A stretch of DNA of 12,276 nucleotides from an uncultured Oscillospiraceae bacterium (lineage in GTDB: Bacteria > Bacillota > Clostridia > Oscillospirales > Oscillospiraceae), in contig CAJUQN010000081.1 of the NCBI GenBank assembly GCA_910588625.1, positions 1 to 12,276 on the forward strand. The letters run 5' to 3'. Below are positions 5,456 through 12,276 of this stretch, piece by piece. Within the stretch, counting starts at the first letter, position 1. The number at the start of each line of letters is the position of its first letter. Under the pieces are notes generated by a model. It did not search any database. It worked only from the letters and a program-made list of their open reading frames with translations, and had not been told where the DNA came from. A program made the translations under genes and the position numbers.

Positions 5456-7198
5456 ATGGCAATCATTGGAATCGATTTGGGGACCACCAACAGTTTGGCG
5501 GCGGTGTGGCGCAACGGGAAGAGCGAGCTCATTCCCAACGCCGCCGGAGAATATTTGACCCCCAGTGCTGTCAGTGTTGACGAGGACGGCTCCATCCTGG
5601 TGGGACGGGCGGCTAGAGACCGGCTCATATCTCACCCGGAGCGGACAGCCGCTCGGTTCAAACGATATATGGGGACGAAGGAAACCTTTCAGCTTGGTGA
5701 ACGTAGTTTTACTCCAGAGGAGCTATCTGCCCTAGTGCTGCGCAGTCTGCGGGAGGACGCGGAAAACTATCTAGGTGAGCCGGTGACCGAGGCGGTGGTC
5801 AGTGTTCCCGCCTATTTTGCTGAGGCACAGCGCTCCGCCACCAAACGGGCGGGGGCACTGGCGGGCCTCCAGGTGGAGCGGCTGGTGAACGAGCCCTCAG
5901 CTGCCGCGGTGGCCGCCCACATTGCCGAGGGAGATCAGGATAAGGTATGTCTGGTGTTCGATCTGGGGGGCGGCACATTGGACGTGTCCCTAGTGGAGCG
6001 GTTCGAGAATGTGGTCAGTGTCACCGCCGTCAGCGGCGACAACCGCTTGGGCGGGACGGACTTTGATTTTGCTGTCGCCGAGGCGTTTTGTAAAGATACG
6101 GGCATCAACATGAAGGCCCTCTCTCAGCAGAAGGAGGAGTTGCTGATCCGGCAGGCGGAGAGCTGCAAAATGGCGCTCACCACCCAGGAGCCTGTCATCA
6201 TGGCGGTAGATGACGGGGAGATCTCCGCCTCTTTGACCTTAACGAATGAGTGGCTGATTCGTTCCTGTTCCGCTCTGTTCCAGCGGTTGGCCGCCCCGGT
6301 ACGGCGGGTGTTGTTGGATGCTGGAACTTCCGTGCAAGAGGTGGACGAATTGGTGATGGTGGGAGGCTCTAGCCATATGCCGGCGGTGCGTAGATACATA
6401 GGCCGCCTCATGGGGAAGCGGCCCGCTCATGATAGCAGGCCGGACACCGCCGTGGCCCTAGGGGCTGGCATCTGCGCCGGGATGAAGGCCAGGGCGGCTG
6501 ACCTAAAAGAGCTTGTGCTCACAGATGTATGCCCCTTCACCCTGGGCATTGCTGCCTACAATGGCAGAGAGCCGGACCGGCCCCTGATGTCCACCCTCAT
6601 TGAGCGCAATTGTGTGCTGCCCTCCAGCAAGGAGGGCGCCTATTACACCGTCCACGATGACCAAGAGTCCATCGACGTCCAGATTTATCAGGGGGAGAAC
6701 CTTTATTGTGCGGATAATACTTTGCTGGGTTCCTTAAACGTCAAAGTGCCCAAAGCCCGGCAGGGACGGCAGTCGGTGCGGGTGCGGTTTACCTATGATA
6801 TCAACGGCATTTTAGAGGTTGAAGTGGTCAACAAAAACGCCGAGGTATCCCGGCTGGTGCTCCAGAGCAGGGAGATGTCCTCCGCCGAGGTGGAGCGAAG
6901 GCTGGAGGAGCTGTCCGCCCTCAAGCTCCACCCCAGGGAGCAGGAGGGACCCCGTGCTCTGATTGCCCGGGCGGAGCGGTTGTATGTGGCCACGGTGGGC
7001 AATCTGCGGGAGCAGGTGTACCGGGTTCTGGGGTGGTATCAGGGGATACTGAACAGCCAGGACCGGCTTTTGGTGGCCAAGGCCTCCCGGCGGATGGAGC
7101 GTTTTTTAGATCAGATGGAGGACTGGGTGGGGGATGACGGTTTGCCCGGCTTCACCTTTAATCTGTCTGATAGTGATGAGGAGGACGACGATCAATGA
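5456..7198 (+). CDS. hscC: HscC-type Hsp70 chaperone
   Basis: This 580-aa cytosolic Hsp70-family ATPase is shorter than DnaK (about 638 aa) and close to E. coli HscC (556 aa). The N-terminal ATPase domain (about 1-360) shows phosphate-1 IDLGTTNS (6-13), K69 in FKRYMG, VPAYF (117-121), phosphate-2 FDLGGGTLDV (168-177) and adenosine motif VGGSSHMP (302-309). The substrate-binding part (about 361-490) contains YQGEN and FTYDINGILEVEV, followed by a short helical tail. As I recall HscC, shared marks include AVW, ELIPN, GEYLTPS and LTDVCP. The position equal to DnaK Thr199 is Asn196 (SGDNRLGG), also seen in HscC. The last residues are acidic (SDSDEEDDD). The ATG at 5456 is preferred over 5423 because GGGGGAG at 5442-5448 is 7 nt upstream and 5423 would sit at the transcription start. 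The next gene, a J-like protein, overlaps by 4 nt. Known HscC biology is sparse; in E. coli it is linked to DjlB/DjlC and to sigma-70. Confidence 0.93.
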   Translation: MAIIGIDLGTTNSLAAVWRNGKSELIPNAAGEYLTPSAVSVDEDGSILVGRAARDRLISHPERTAARFKRYMGTKETFQLGERSFTPEELSALVLRSLREDAENYLGEPVTEAVVSVPAYFAEAQRSATKRAGALAGLQVERLVNEPSAAAVAAHIAEGDQDKVCLVFDLGGGTLDVSLVERFENVVSVTAVSGDNRLGGTDFDFAVAEAFCKDTGINMKALSQQKEELLIRQAESCKMALTTQEPVIMAVDDGEISASLTLTNEWLIRSCSALFQRLAAPVRRVLLDAGTSVQEVDELVMVGGSSHMPAVRRYIGRLMGKRPAHDSRPDTAVALGAGICAGMKARAADLKELVLTDVCPFTLGIAAYNGREPDRPLMSTLIERNCVLPSSKEGAYYTVHDDQESIDVQIYQGENLYCADNTLLGSLNVKVPKARQGRQSVRVRFTYDINGILEVEVVNKNAEVSRLVLQSREMSSAEVERRLEELSALKLHPREQEGPRALIARAERLYVATVGNLREQVYRVLGWYQGILNSQDRLLVAKASRRMERFLDQMEDWVGDDGLPGFTFNLSDSDEEDDDQ

Positions 7199-8877
7199 AC
7201 TGGCCCTGGAGCGAGTTGGGCCTTTCTGGTCCAGGCGACCTGGCAGAGGTGCGTCGGGCCTATGCGGAGCGGCTCAAGACCACGCATCCCGAGGAAGATC
7301 CGGAGGGATTTCAGCGCCTTCACGAGGCATATCAAGAAGCCCGCAAGCTGGCCCGAAAGGGTGGAGCGCGTTCGGCTGTACAGGCGCAACCGACTCAGAC
7401 TTCGGAGCAATCGGGTGAGCAGCCGGAAGAATCCGGCTGGGACTACGATGGCCTTTTGCAGAGGGATGGACCGGCAGAGGAGCCAGAGGAAGAAGAGCCT
7501 GATTGGGATTATGAGGGCATTTTCACCGAACTGGCCGATGAACGGGCGCGGGAGCGCCAAGCCCATGCCGGGGAGCGCCGGACGGTCTATTTTGCCAAGC
7601 ACCGCCCGACCTCACCGGAGGAACGGGAACGGCTGGAGCGGCAGTGGATCAACATAGAGAAAGCCAGTGCCGCAGTGGAGGAGCTGTCCGCCAGCGGCGC
7701 GCCCCTGTACGTCTGGATCAGCTTCCTGCACAGCAGCGTCTTTTTTGCCGTGAAGGGGGACCAGGATTTTGTCTCCGGACTGGAAGATTTTTTGCGCTGC
7801 ACGCCCGACCTGGATGGAGAGATTAAGCAGGAGCTGTCTAAAGCCTTTGGCCTGCGTTATGGCGAGGTGCCGCCCATCTGGCAGGGCTTGAACGAGCTGC
7901 TAAACGGTGTGAAAAAGGAGCCGCCAAAGGAGAAAAAGCGCACTAAAAAGAGTCATGTGCCGGTAATCATCGCCGCTATTCTGGTTTTGCTTGTGTTGGT
8001 TCCGGCGGCCCTTCATTTGGGGTCCAGGTTTTTGAGCGACCCGGCCCAGGAGGAACGGGAGCGCCTGTGCCAGTATATGGAGGAGGATTTCGGCCGGATA
8101 GTGGAATCCCAGTGGAAGGGCCGGACAAACTATGAGGACCTGTACGCCCTCTGGGATCAGCCGGAGGTCACTTTTATGGCTTGGGCAGATGGAGAACGGG
8201 ACCCGGCAGCGGGAAAGCGGGGGTACACCACCAATTTTAGCAATGTGATGGTGACAAAGGCGTTGGAGGACTTCTCCAAAGAACAAGATTTTGAGCTGGA
8301 GCTGCTTCAGGAGGGTGGCGTAAACGGAGTCATGGGGGCCTATGGTGATTCTCCGGGGGCGTATATTTTGAAGCTCCCCCTGCAAGGGGCGGAGGAGGGC
8401 ATCACAGCCCTGGGCGAGCTGATGGCGGAGCTGGAGGCAGAGCCCTGGTACAAGGCATTTCCGCCCTCCTATGAGCTGCATTTTGCTTACCAAAACATGA
8501 CCTACCTTACCTATACCTCGGAAGGCCCTTTCAACGGAGCTGCCGTCCTGGACTACTATGAGAACGAGGCGGGCTGTGCCCTGTGTGCTTTTCTGGTGGA
8601 GCAGAGTGGTCTGGCACAGGAAGACTTTGGCGGAGTTGAGTTCCGTCTGGAGTCCCAGGGCAGCGTAGAGCTGGCGGGAAAACTCTGGTTCTTGGTCAGC
8701 GGTCTGGCCGAGGGCAGCGGGGAGACGGTCCGGCAGTATATCTTTGACGGTATCTACCTCACCAGCTTTCCGGCGGAGGAGTTCCGTACGGATCTGGAAG
8801 TATATCAGCTCAACGGCGACCGTTTCAACAGTACATGGGAGGACGTTCCGCAGTTTTTATGGATATCTCGGAAATAA
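7195..8877 (+). CDS. Membrane-anchored J-domain-like co-chaperone (DjlB/DjlC type)
   Basis: This 560-aa protein is the probable dedicated J partner of the preceding Hsp70. Residues 1-55 form a compact J-like domain: WSELGL, RRAYAERLK, then HPE at 31-33 in place of HPD, and GFQRLHEAYQEA. This form resembles the DjlB/DjlC group rather than DnaJ. A linker of about 25 residues follows. It carries two copies of a WDY-acidic-G motif, GWDYDGLL (81-88) and DWDYEGIF (103-110), in acidic surroundings. Residues 111-235 look like a cytosolic helical region. A lysine-rich stop (KKEPPKEKKRTKK, 240-252) precedes a single membrane helix (about 255-276), so the J domain should be cytosolic. About 280 residues of unrecognised sequence then lie outside. 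There is no G/F region or zinc-finger domain. The ATGA overlap with hscC and AGGAGGA at 7179-7185 indicate coupled translation. Confidence 0.85.
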   Translation: MNWPWSELGLSGPGDLAEVRRAYAERLKTTHPEEDPEGFQRLHEAYQEARKLARKGGARSAVQAQPTQTSEQSGEQPEESGWDYDGLLQRDGPAEEPEEEEPDWDYEGIFTELADERARERQAHAGERRTVYFAKHRPTSPEERERLERQWINIEKASAAVEELSASGAPLYVWISFLHSSVFFAVKGDQDFVSGLEDFLRCTPDLDGEIKQELSKAFGLRYGEVPPIWQGLNELLNGVKKEPPKEKKRTKKSHVPVIIAAILVLLVLVPAALHLGSRFLSDPAQEERERLCQYMEEDFGRIVESQWKGRTNYEDLYALWDQPEVTFMAWADGERDPAAGKRGYTTNFSNVMVTKALEDFSKEQDFELELLQEGGVNGVMGAYGDSPGAYILKLPLQGAEEGITALGELMAELEAEPWYKAFPPSYELHFAYQNMTYLTYTSEGPFNGAAVLDYYENEAGCALCAFLVEQSGLAQEDFGGVEFRLESQGSVELAGKLWFLVSGLAEGSGETVRQYIFDGIYLTSFPAEEFRTDLEVYQLNGDRFNSTWEDVPQFLWISRK

Positions 8878-8900
8878 GCCGGAGATAGGAGGGATTGGCA

Positions 8901-10091
8901 ATGGCTTTTTGGAAGAAACAGAAGGCTTCCGTCCAATTTTTTATCGCGCTCGCCCTGGCGCTGGCGCTGGGGGCCGGTCTGTCCATTCCGGCCTGGGCGC
9001 TGTACGTTCAGAGCAGAGACCTGGGGTCCGGCGGTGTGGGCGGCGAGGCCCAGGCAGGCACCCCAGTGGCCCAATCCATTGCGGAGATGGAGGCGCTGGA
9101 CCACTTTGCCGTCCATGCGGTTCAGACGGCGTGGGACGATCAGGAGAGCTTTTACCTGCTGAACGACTATTATAAGGTTGTCACCCTGGACAGTGGGGAG
9201 CGCATTGCTATGCGCTATAATATCGAGGCCGACCAGTATGAACCGGGGGAGGATTCCTGGACCTCACCCATCGGCGTCTGGCGGCCGTGGGAGCTAACGG
9301 ATCGAGAGCGAGCCATCCTGGCGCGGGAAGACCCGGAGCTGACCACCACAGACTATTACGCGGATATGCTTGGGAACCGTGAATCTGCCCTTGATAGAAG
9401 TGTTTTTGCAATTTATTTCATCGTTGCGTGCACTTCTGCAGTACTCGTGGTGTTGATGGTGCTTCAAATACTGCTGAAAAAATGGGAGAGAAACAAAGCG
9501 GAGATTACCCGCCCGAAAAGTGATCTGGAGCTTTGGCTGGTGGGTACCTATGCCATTTGGGCGCAGTTCTATGCCGGACTGTTCCCAGGAGGCGAGGATG
9601 CCGCCCGGAAGGGGCCCTTCTACATTGGAGCTAGGCCCAGGACACCGGAGATAGTGGAAGCAATGAAGGGGACTTTGGATGAGAGCTGGGACATCACCAG
9701 CTATGGGGACCTGCTGGAGACTGTGGAATATATGAGCGTAGGTCCAGGCTTCCAAAACTGTATCGACCAGGCCGGACGGGCTTGGGAGCTGTGCCGGTCC
9801 ATGCAGCTGCTGGGCTGCGCCTATCTGGTGGAGTGGTGCAGCAGGGAGGAGATGGTCCGCCGGTCCTGCGAGGTGGGAAGGATTATCCAAAACACGTTCC
9901 AGTCCTGGGATGAGCTGTGCCAGGGCTTCCTGGATGGTTTTGCCGCATGGCGGCTGTCCAGCGGGCTGGTCCCGGAGGTGGCACGGGAATATGTCCAGCA
10001 GCGGGCGGACATTTATTGGGCGATCAAAGGGCGGAAGGACAGCCCTTATAATCTGCCCTGGCGGATGGAGCTGGATCCTGGGAAAAAGTGA
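8901..10091 (+). CDS. Two-pass membrane protein with C-terminal DUF1266 domain (YbeU/YbeR-like)
   Basis: This 396-aa protein begins with basic MAFWKKQK and a hydrophobic helix (about 11-36). A region of about 130 residues (37-166) follows, then a second helix (about 168-192) closed by KKWERNK. By the positive-inside rule the N-terminus and C-terminal half are cytosolic and 37-166 lies outside. Residues about 212-380 match the DUF1266 family, with AWELCRSMQLLGCAYLVEW, a stretch beginning SREEMVRRSC, and QNTFQSWDEL. DUF1266 has no assigned activity. In E. coli the DUF1266 genes ybeR and ybeU lie beside djlB, djlC and hscC, so the partnership with the two upstream genes is a conserved theme. The ATG at 8901 has AGGAGGG at 8887-8893, 7 nt upstream; a TTG at 8895 is too close to that site. 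The gap to the J-protein gene is 23 nt and a terminator follows. Confidence 0.85.
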   Translation: MAFWKKQKASVQFFIALALALALGAGLSIPAWALYVQSRDLGSGGVGGEAQAGTPVAQSIAEMEALDHFAVHAVQTAWDDQESFYLLNDYYKVVTLDSGERIAMRYNIEADQYEPGEDSWTSPIGVWRPWELTDRERAILAREDPELTTTDYYADMLGNRESALDRSVFAIYFIVACTSAVLVVLMVLQILLKKWERNKAEITRPKSDLELWLVGTYAIWAQFYAGLFPGGEDAARKGPFYIGARPRTPEIVEAMKGTLDESWDITSYGDLLETVEYMSVGPGFQNCIDQAGRAWELCRSMQLLGCAYLVEWCSREEMVRRSCEVGRIIQNTFQSWDELCQGFLDGFAAWRLSSGLVPEVAREYVQQRADIYWAIKGRKDSPYNLPWRMELDPGKK

Positions 10092-10103
10092 GCCGGGCGT
10101 AGT

Positions 10104-10139
10104 AAGGGAGCCTGTCAGCATTGCTGACAGGCTCCCTTT
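10104..10139. terminator. Shared bidirectional terminator between convergent operons
   Basis: A perfect 16-bp stem pairs AAGGGAGCCTGTCAGC (10104-10119) with 10123-10138 around a 3-nt loop. On the + strand it lies 12 nt after the DUF1266 gene stop and ends in TTT. On the - strand it lies 2 nt beyond the anti-sigma gene stop. It should end both operons. Confidence 0.9.
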
Positions 10140-10140
10140 G

Positions 10141-11067
10141 TTACGGTTCCCACAAATGGCATTCCCGCCAGGTGGGATAATCGCCTTCGGCCCAGTAGTG
10201 GTGCTCGTAGACATAAAGTGTGCTGTCGTCTCCGGGGATGGCGTAGACCTCCCGGCCCTCAAAAGGCTTTGCGTAGGCGTCCGACCTATTGTTGGTCTCT
10301 AGATCCCTGGTCGGGATGGAATCCTCCCCTACATAGTGCAGATTTCCCACCAGCTCACAGCTTTTGGGCAGTTCCTTCAACGGCTTGCATACATCGTAGT
10401 TGATGCTGAGGCGGTAGGTCTGCCCATGCCAGCTCAGCAGCTCATTGCGGCCCAGGGCATCCGACACAAAGCGGACATAAGAACCCTCGAACCAATCTGT
10501 TGTCATGAGGACATAGACCACGGCGGGGTGTTCCTTGCTGGTAAACACGGCGCCGCTGGCCTCAAATGCGGCCTGGAGCTGTAGATTTTCAGTGGGTCTA
10601 TCCGGCGTGATGCCGGTGATGGTTCCACAGGGCTGGAAGCCCTCCGGTAAATAGGTGGAGCCGTCGCCGTTGGCGGTGAAGGAGCCACTGGGGTCCAGAA
10701 AAAGCCTGACCGACATCCCGCTCCACTGATACAGGGTATCGCCCACCCGAAGCACGGGAATAAATCCGCCGAGGAGCGTACAACTGCTGCCGCCGTAGAA
10801 ACCGCCATCTATGTCACTGCTCACAGGTCCGCCGTCTATCCCGGCCTTCGGCCCGTTGGGAATGTGTGGTGAATCCGCTGTTCCGGTGACCCTCCAGGCC
10901 CACATCCCCGCCAGCGCCGTCAGGCACAGGCAAGCCGCCATCGTCCCCCACCGCTTCCACACGGTGCTTTTTTGGCTGACGGATGGGGCGGTCAGCGCCT
11001 CCTCGATAATATCGCCGTCGATTCCAGTGATGCTTTTAAACAGCCTTGCCGCCTGTCGTTCGCTCAT
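10141..11067 (-). CDS. Single-pass anti-sigma-factor-like protein with duplicated outer domain
   Basis: This 308-aa protein has a short cytosolic N-terminus ending in SITGIDGDIIEEAL (12-25), the form common in clostridial anti-sigma proteins encoded after ECF sigma genes. One membrane helix follows (about 42-59), then about 248 residues outside. The outer part appears to be two related modules, about 108-190 and 212-289. Each runs from a GDT/GQT-Y start through an LP-x-G turn (LPEGFQPCG; LPKSCELVG), a P-x-x-(N/D)L segment, and a final strand VVYVL / TLYVY. No zinc-binding anti-sigma motif (HxxxCxxC) is visible. The start at 11067 rather than 11244 is supported by the ATGA overlap with the sigma gene and by GGAAGGTG (11075-11082) 7 nt upstream. 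By context it should hold the sigma factor at the membrane and sense an external or envelope signal; the ligand is unknown. Confidence 0.8.
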   Translation of the reverse strand: MSERQAARLFKSITGIDGDIIEEALTAPSVSQKSTVWKRWGTMAACLCLTALAGMWAWRVTGTADSPHIPNGPKAGIDGGPVSSDIDGGFYGGSSCTLLGGFIPVLRVGDTLYQWSGMSVRLFLDPSGSFTANGDGSTYLPEGFQPCGTITGITPDRPTENLQLQAAFEASGAVFTSKEHPAVVYVLMTTDWFEGSYVRFVSDALGRNELLSWHGQTYRLSINYDVCKPLKELPKSCELVGNLHYVGEDSIPTRDLETNNRSDAYAKPFEGREVYAIPGDDSTLYVYEHHYWAEGDYPTWRECHLWEP

Positions 11068-11621
11068 AGTTGGACACCTTCCTTTTCCAGCGTATTCCTC
11101 AGGCTCCGGCGCAGGCGGAACATCCGTTGCGCCAGCTTGGAGGGGGAGAGGTTCTGTTCCGCCGCCAGATCTTGAAGAGCGGTGCCGTACCAATACCGAC
11201 GGACGAACAAGACCCGGTTCTCCCGTTCCAGGGAACGCAGCCAATCACTGATGATCCGGCACAGCTCCTGGTCCTCCAGCTCGCCTTCCACCGTCTTGGG
11301 GGCGGGGACACAGTCCTCCAGCTCGCTGAGCAGCGCTGTTATGCCGTCGTAACGCTTCTGAGCATGATCTCGCTCCCAACGGTTGAGGGCCAAGTTGCGG
11401 ACCACCTTGCCCATCCAAGCCCCCAGTTTTTCCGGGCGCTGGGGTGGGATGGCGTTCCACGCCTGGTGGTAAGCATCGTTGATGCATTCCTCTGCGTCCT
11501 CCGCTGTGGTCAGGATACCTTTTGCCACGCTCCGGCACAGTGCGCCATATTTCTGCGCCGTCTCGGTGATGGCCGACTCGTCCCGTTTCCAGTACAGGTC
11601 GATGATCTGTGCGTCGTCCAT
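11064..11621 (-). CDS. ECF-type RNA polymerase sigma factor
   Basis: This 185-aa sigma-70-family protein has only regions 2 and 4, the ECF layout. Region 2 (about 10-90) contains TAEDAEECINDAYHQAW and the promoter-melting part WMGKVVRNLALNRWERD. Region 4 (about 120-180) is a helix-turn-helix including YWYGTALQDLAAE, LSPSKLAQRM and FRLRRSLRNTLEKEG. It directs RNA polymerase to a small regulon, probably including its own gene. The start at 11621 has GAGGGGG (11629-11635) 7 nt upstream. It overlaps the downstream anti-sigma gene by 4 nt, giving coupled, near-equal synthesis. The 93 nt between the start and the upstream terminator must hold the promoter, but I could not recognise -35/-10 boxes with confidence. 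Confidence 0.93.
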   Translation of the reverse strand: MDDAQIIDLYWKRDESAITETAQKYGALCRSVAKGILTTAEDAEECINDAYHQAWNAIPPQRPEKLGAWMGKVVRNLALNRWERDHAQKRYDGITALLSELEDCVPAPKTVEGELEDQELCRIISDWLRSLERENRVLFVRRYWYGTALQDLAAEQNLSPSKLAQRMFRLRRSLRNTLEKEGVQL

Positions 11622-11701
11622 GTGCGTTCCCCCTCTGCCTGAGTAATCGAAGGCCCTTCACTTGATAAGACAGGATTTTTGATGAAATATTCGCACGTAG
11701 G

Positions 11702-11755
11702 AAAAGAAAAATAATTGGCCACGCTGACCACTGCATGAGCAATCAACGTGACCAA
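11702..11755 (-). terminator. Terminator of the iron-containing alcohol dehydrogenase gene
   Basis: Read on the - strand, a 12-bp stem (two G-U pairs) pairs 11755-11744 with 11726-11715 around a 17-nt loop. It is followed by a T-rich run (11714-11702, TTATTTTTCTTTT). It lies 36 nt after the dehydrogenase stop and separates that gene from the sigma operon. Confidence 0.8.
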
Positions 11756-11791
11756 CAAATAAATGCAATGTATTGCGTTATGGAGACTGCT

Positions 11792-12276
11792 TCATCGGGC
11801 CAGGCGGTAAATTTCTGCCATATCCGCCTCATATAACAGCTTAGCCGTTCCCTTTTTGCCCCCAGCGCCCTTGGCGCAGGAGGCAGCCATGGCCAAAATC
11901 TGCTCCTCAGTGGGCACCACGCCCAACTCCTTCAGAGTGACGGGCATATGGATAGAGCGGAAGAAATCCTCCAGCGCGGCGATGCCCGCCAGAGCGGTCT
12001 CCTCGTCGGAGGCTCCCGACTCCATCCCCATGACGTTCCGGGCGAACTTGACAAACCGGGGCAGGCAATTCTGATATACGTACCGCGCCCAAGTGGGCCA
12101 GATGGCGGACAGCCCCGCGCCGTGGGTCACGTCGAACATACCGCCCAGCTCGTGCTCAAGGCCGTGGGGGACGAAGTCCATGCCGTCCGCTCCCAGGCCG
12201 GTGAGGTCGTTGTGGGACAGGGAGCTGGCCCACATCACCTCCGCCCGGGCGTCGTAGTTGGCGGGGTCGTCCCGGA
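11792..12276 (-). CDS. Iron-containing alcohol dehydrogenase (butanol dehydrogenase-like), C-terminal part
   Basis: Only the last 160 residues are in the window; the 5' end lies beyond 12276. The reading frame is open to the edge, starting RDDPANYDARAEVMWASS. Recognisable type III alcohol dehydrogenase features are MWASSLSHNDLTG, then HGLEHELGGMFDVTHGAGL. The latter supplies the histidines that bind the active-site iron or other divalent metal, and is typical of the butanol dehydrogenase (BdhA/YqhD-like) branch. These cytosolic NAD(P)H enzymes reduce aldehydes to alcohols in fermentation or detoxification. The C-terminus, with TAKLLYEADMAEIYRLAR, is intact. A GTG at 12238 is an internal codon and not the true start. 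Confidence 0.92.
   Translation of the reverse strand, partial: RDDPANYDARAEVMWASSLSHNDLTGLGADGMDFVPHGLEHELGGMFDVTHGAGLSAIWPTWARYVYQNCLPRFVKFARNVMGMESGASDEETALAGIAALEDFFRSIHMPVTLKELGVVPTEEQILAMAASCAKGAGGKKGTAKLLYEADMAEIYRLAR

Noticed and set aside
11068..11244. N-terminal extension of the anti-sigma-like protein to an ATG at 11244
   Set aside because: The extension lies wholly inside the sigma gene in another frame, is low-complexity in character, and has no ribosome binding site; the ATGA start at 11067 is well supported.
11622..11714. Promoter of the sigma factor gene
   Set aside because: One must exist, but candidate boxes such as TTTCAT and TTATCA have the wrong spacing and no ECF-type pair could be matched.
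11765..11776. GCAAT-GT-ATTGC palindrome just after the dehydrogenase stop
   Set aside because: With 5-bp arms it is easily explained by chance, and it lies in the 3' untranslated region before a better terminator hairpin.

Overview
The window is a GC-rich, tightly packed chromosomal segment. The protein families, strong AGGAGG-type ribosome binding sites, ECF sigma/anti-sigma pair and butanol-dehydrogenase-type enzyme suggest a gut Firmicute of class Clostridia, probably Oscillospiraceae (Flavonifractor/Lawsonibacter-like). This placement is an inference from protein flavour, not from a marker-gene comparison. No mobile element, CRISPR array, rRNA or tRNA was recognised.

Region 1 (about 1-4315, + strand) is a housekeeping operon: alaS; an unusual protein with a possible SUKH-like N-terminus joined in frame to a DUF4250 domain; a small cupin; and a HINT-type HIT protein. 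It ends at a strong hairpin terminator. Region 2 (4320-5138, +) is a single gene for a CmpB-family membrane protein with its own candidate promoter and terminator.

Region 3 (5139-10139, +) is the most interesting part. After an AT-rich intergenic stretch of about 300 bp comes a promoter overlapped by a 7-bp inverted repeat with a 9-bp spacer. Three coupled genes follow: an HscC-type Hsp70, a membrane-anchored J-domain-like protein with HPE instead of HPD, and a two-pass membrane protein with a C-terminal DUF1266 domain. From family knowledge, the same three components (hscC, djlB/djlC and the DUF1266 genes ybeR/ybeU) sit together in Escherichia coli. This therefore looks like a Firmicute version of a poorly understood specialised Hsp70 system. 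Topology suggests that the J domain and DUF1266 domain are cytosolic, while both membrane proteins carry uncharacterised domains outside the cell. That arrangement would suit an envelope-linked chaperone or signalling device.

Region 4 (10104-11621, - strand) converges on region 3 through a shared bidirectional hairpin. It encodes an ECF sigma factor and, with a 4-nt overlap, a single-pass anti-sigma-like protein whose outer part appears to be an internal tandem duplication. Region 5 (11702-12276, -) is the 3' end of an iron-containing alcohol dehydrogenase gene that runs off the window edge and has its own terminator.
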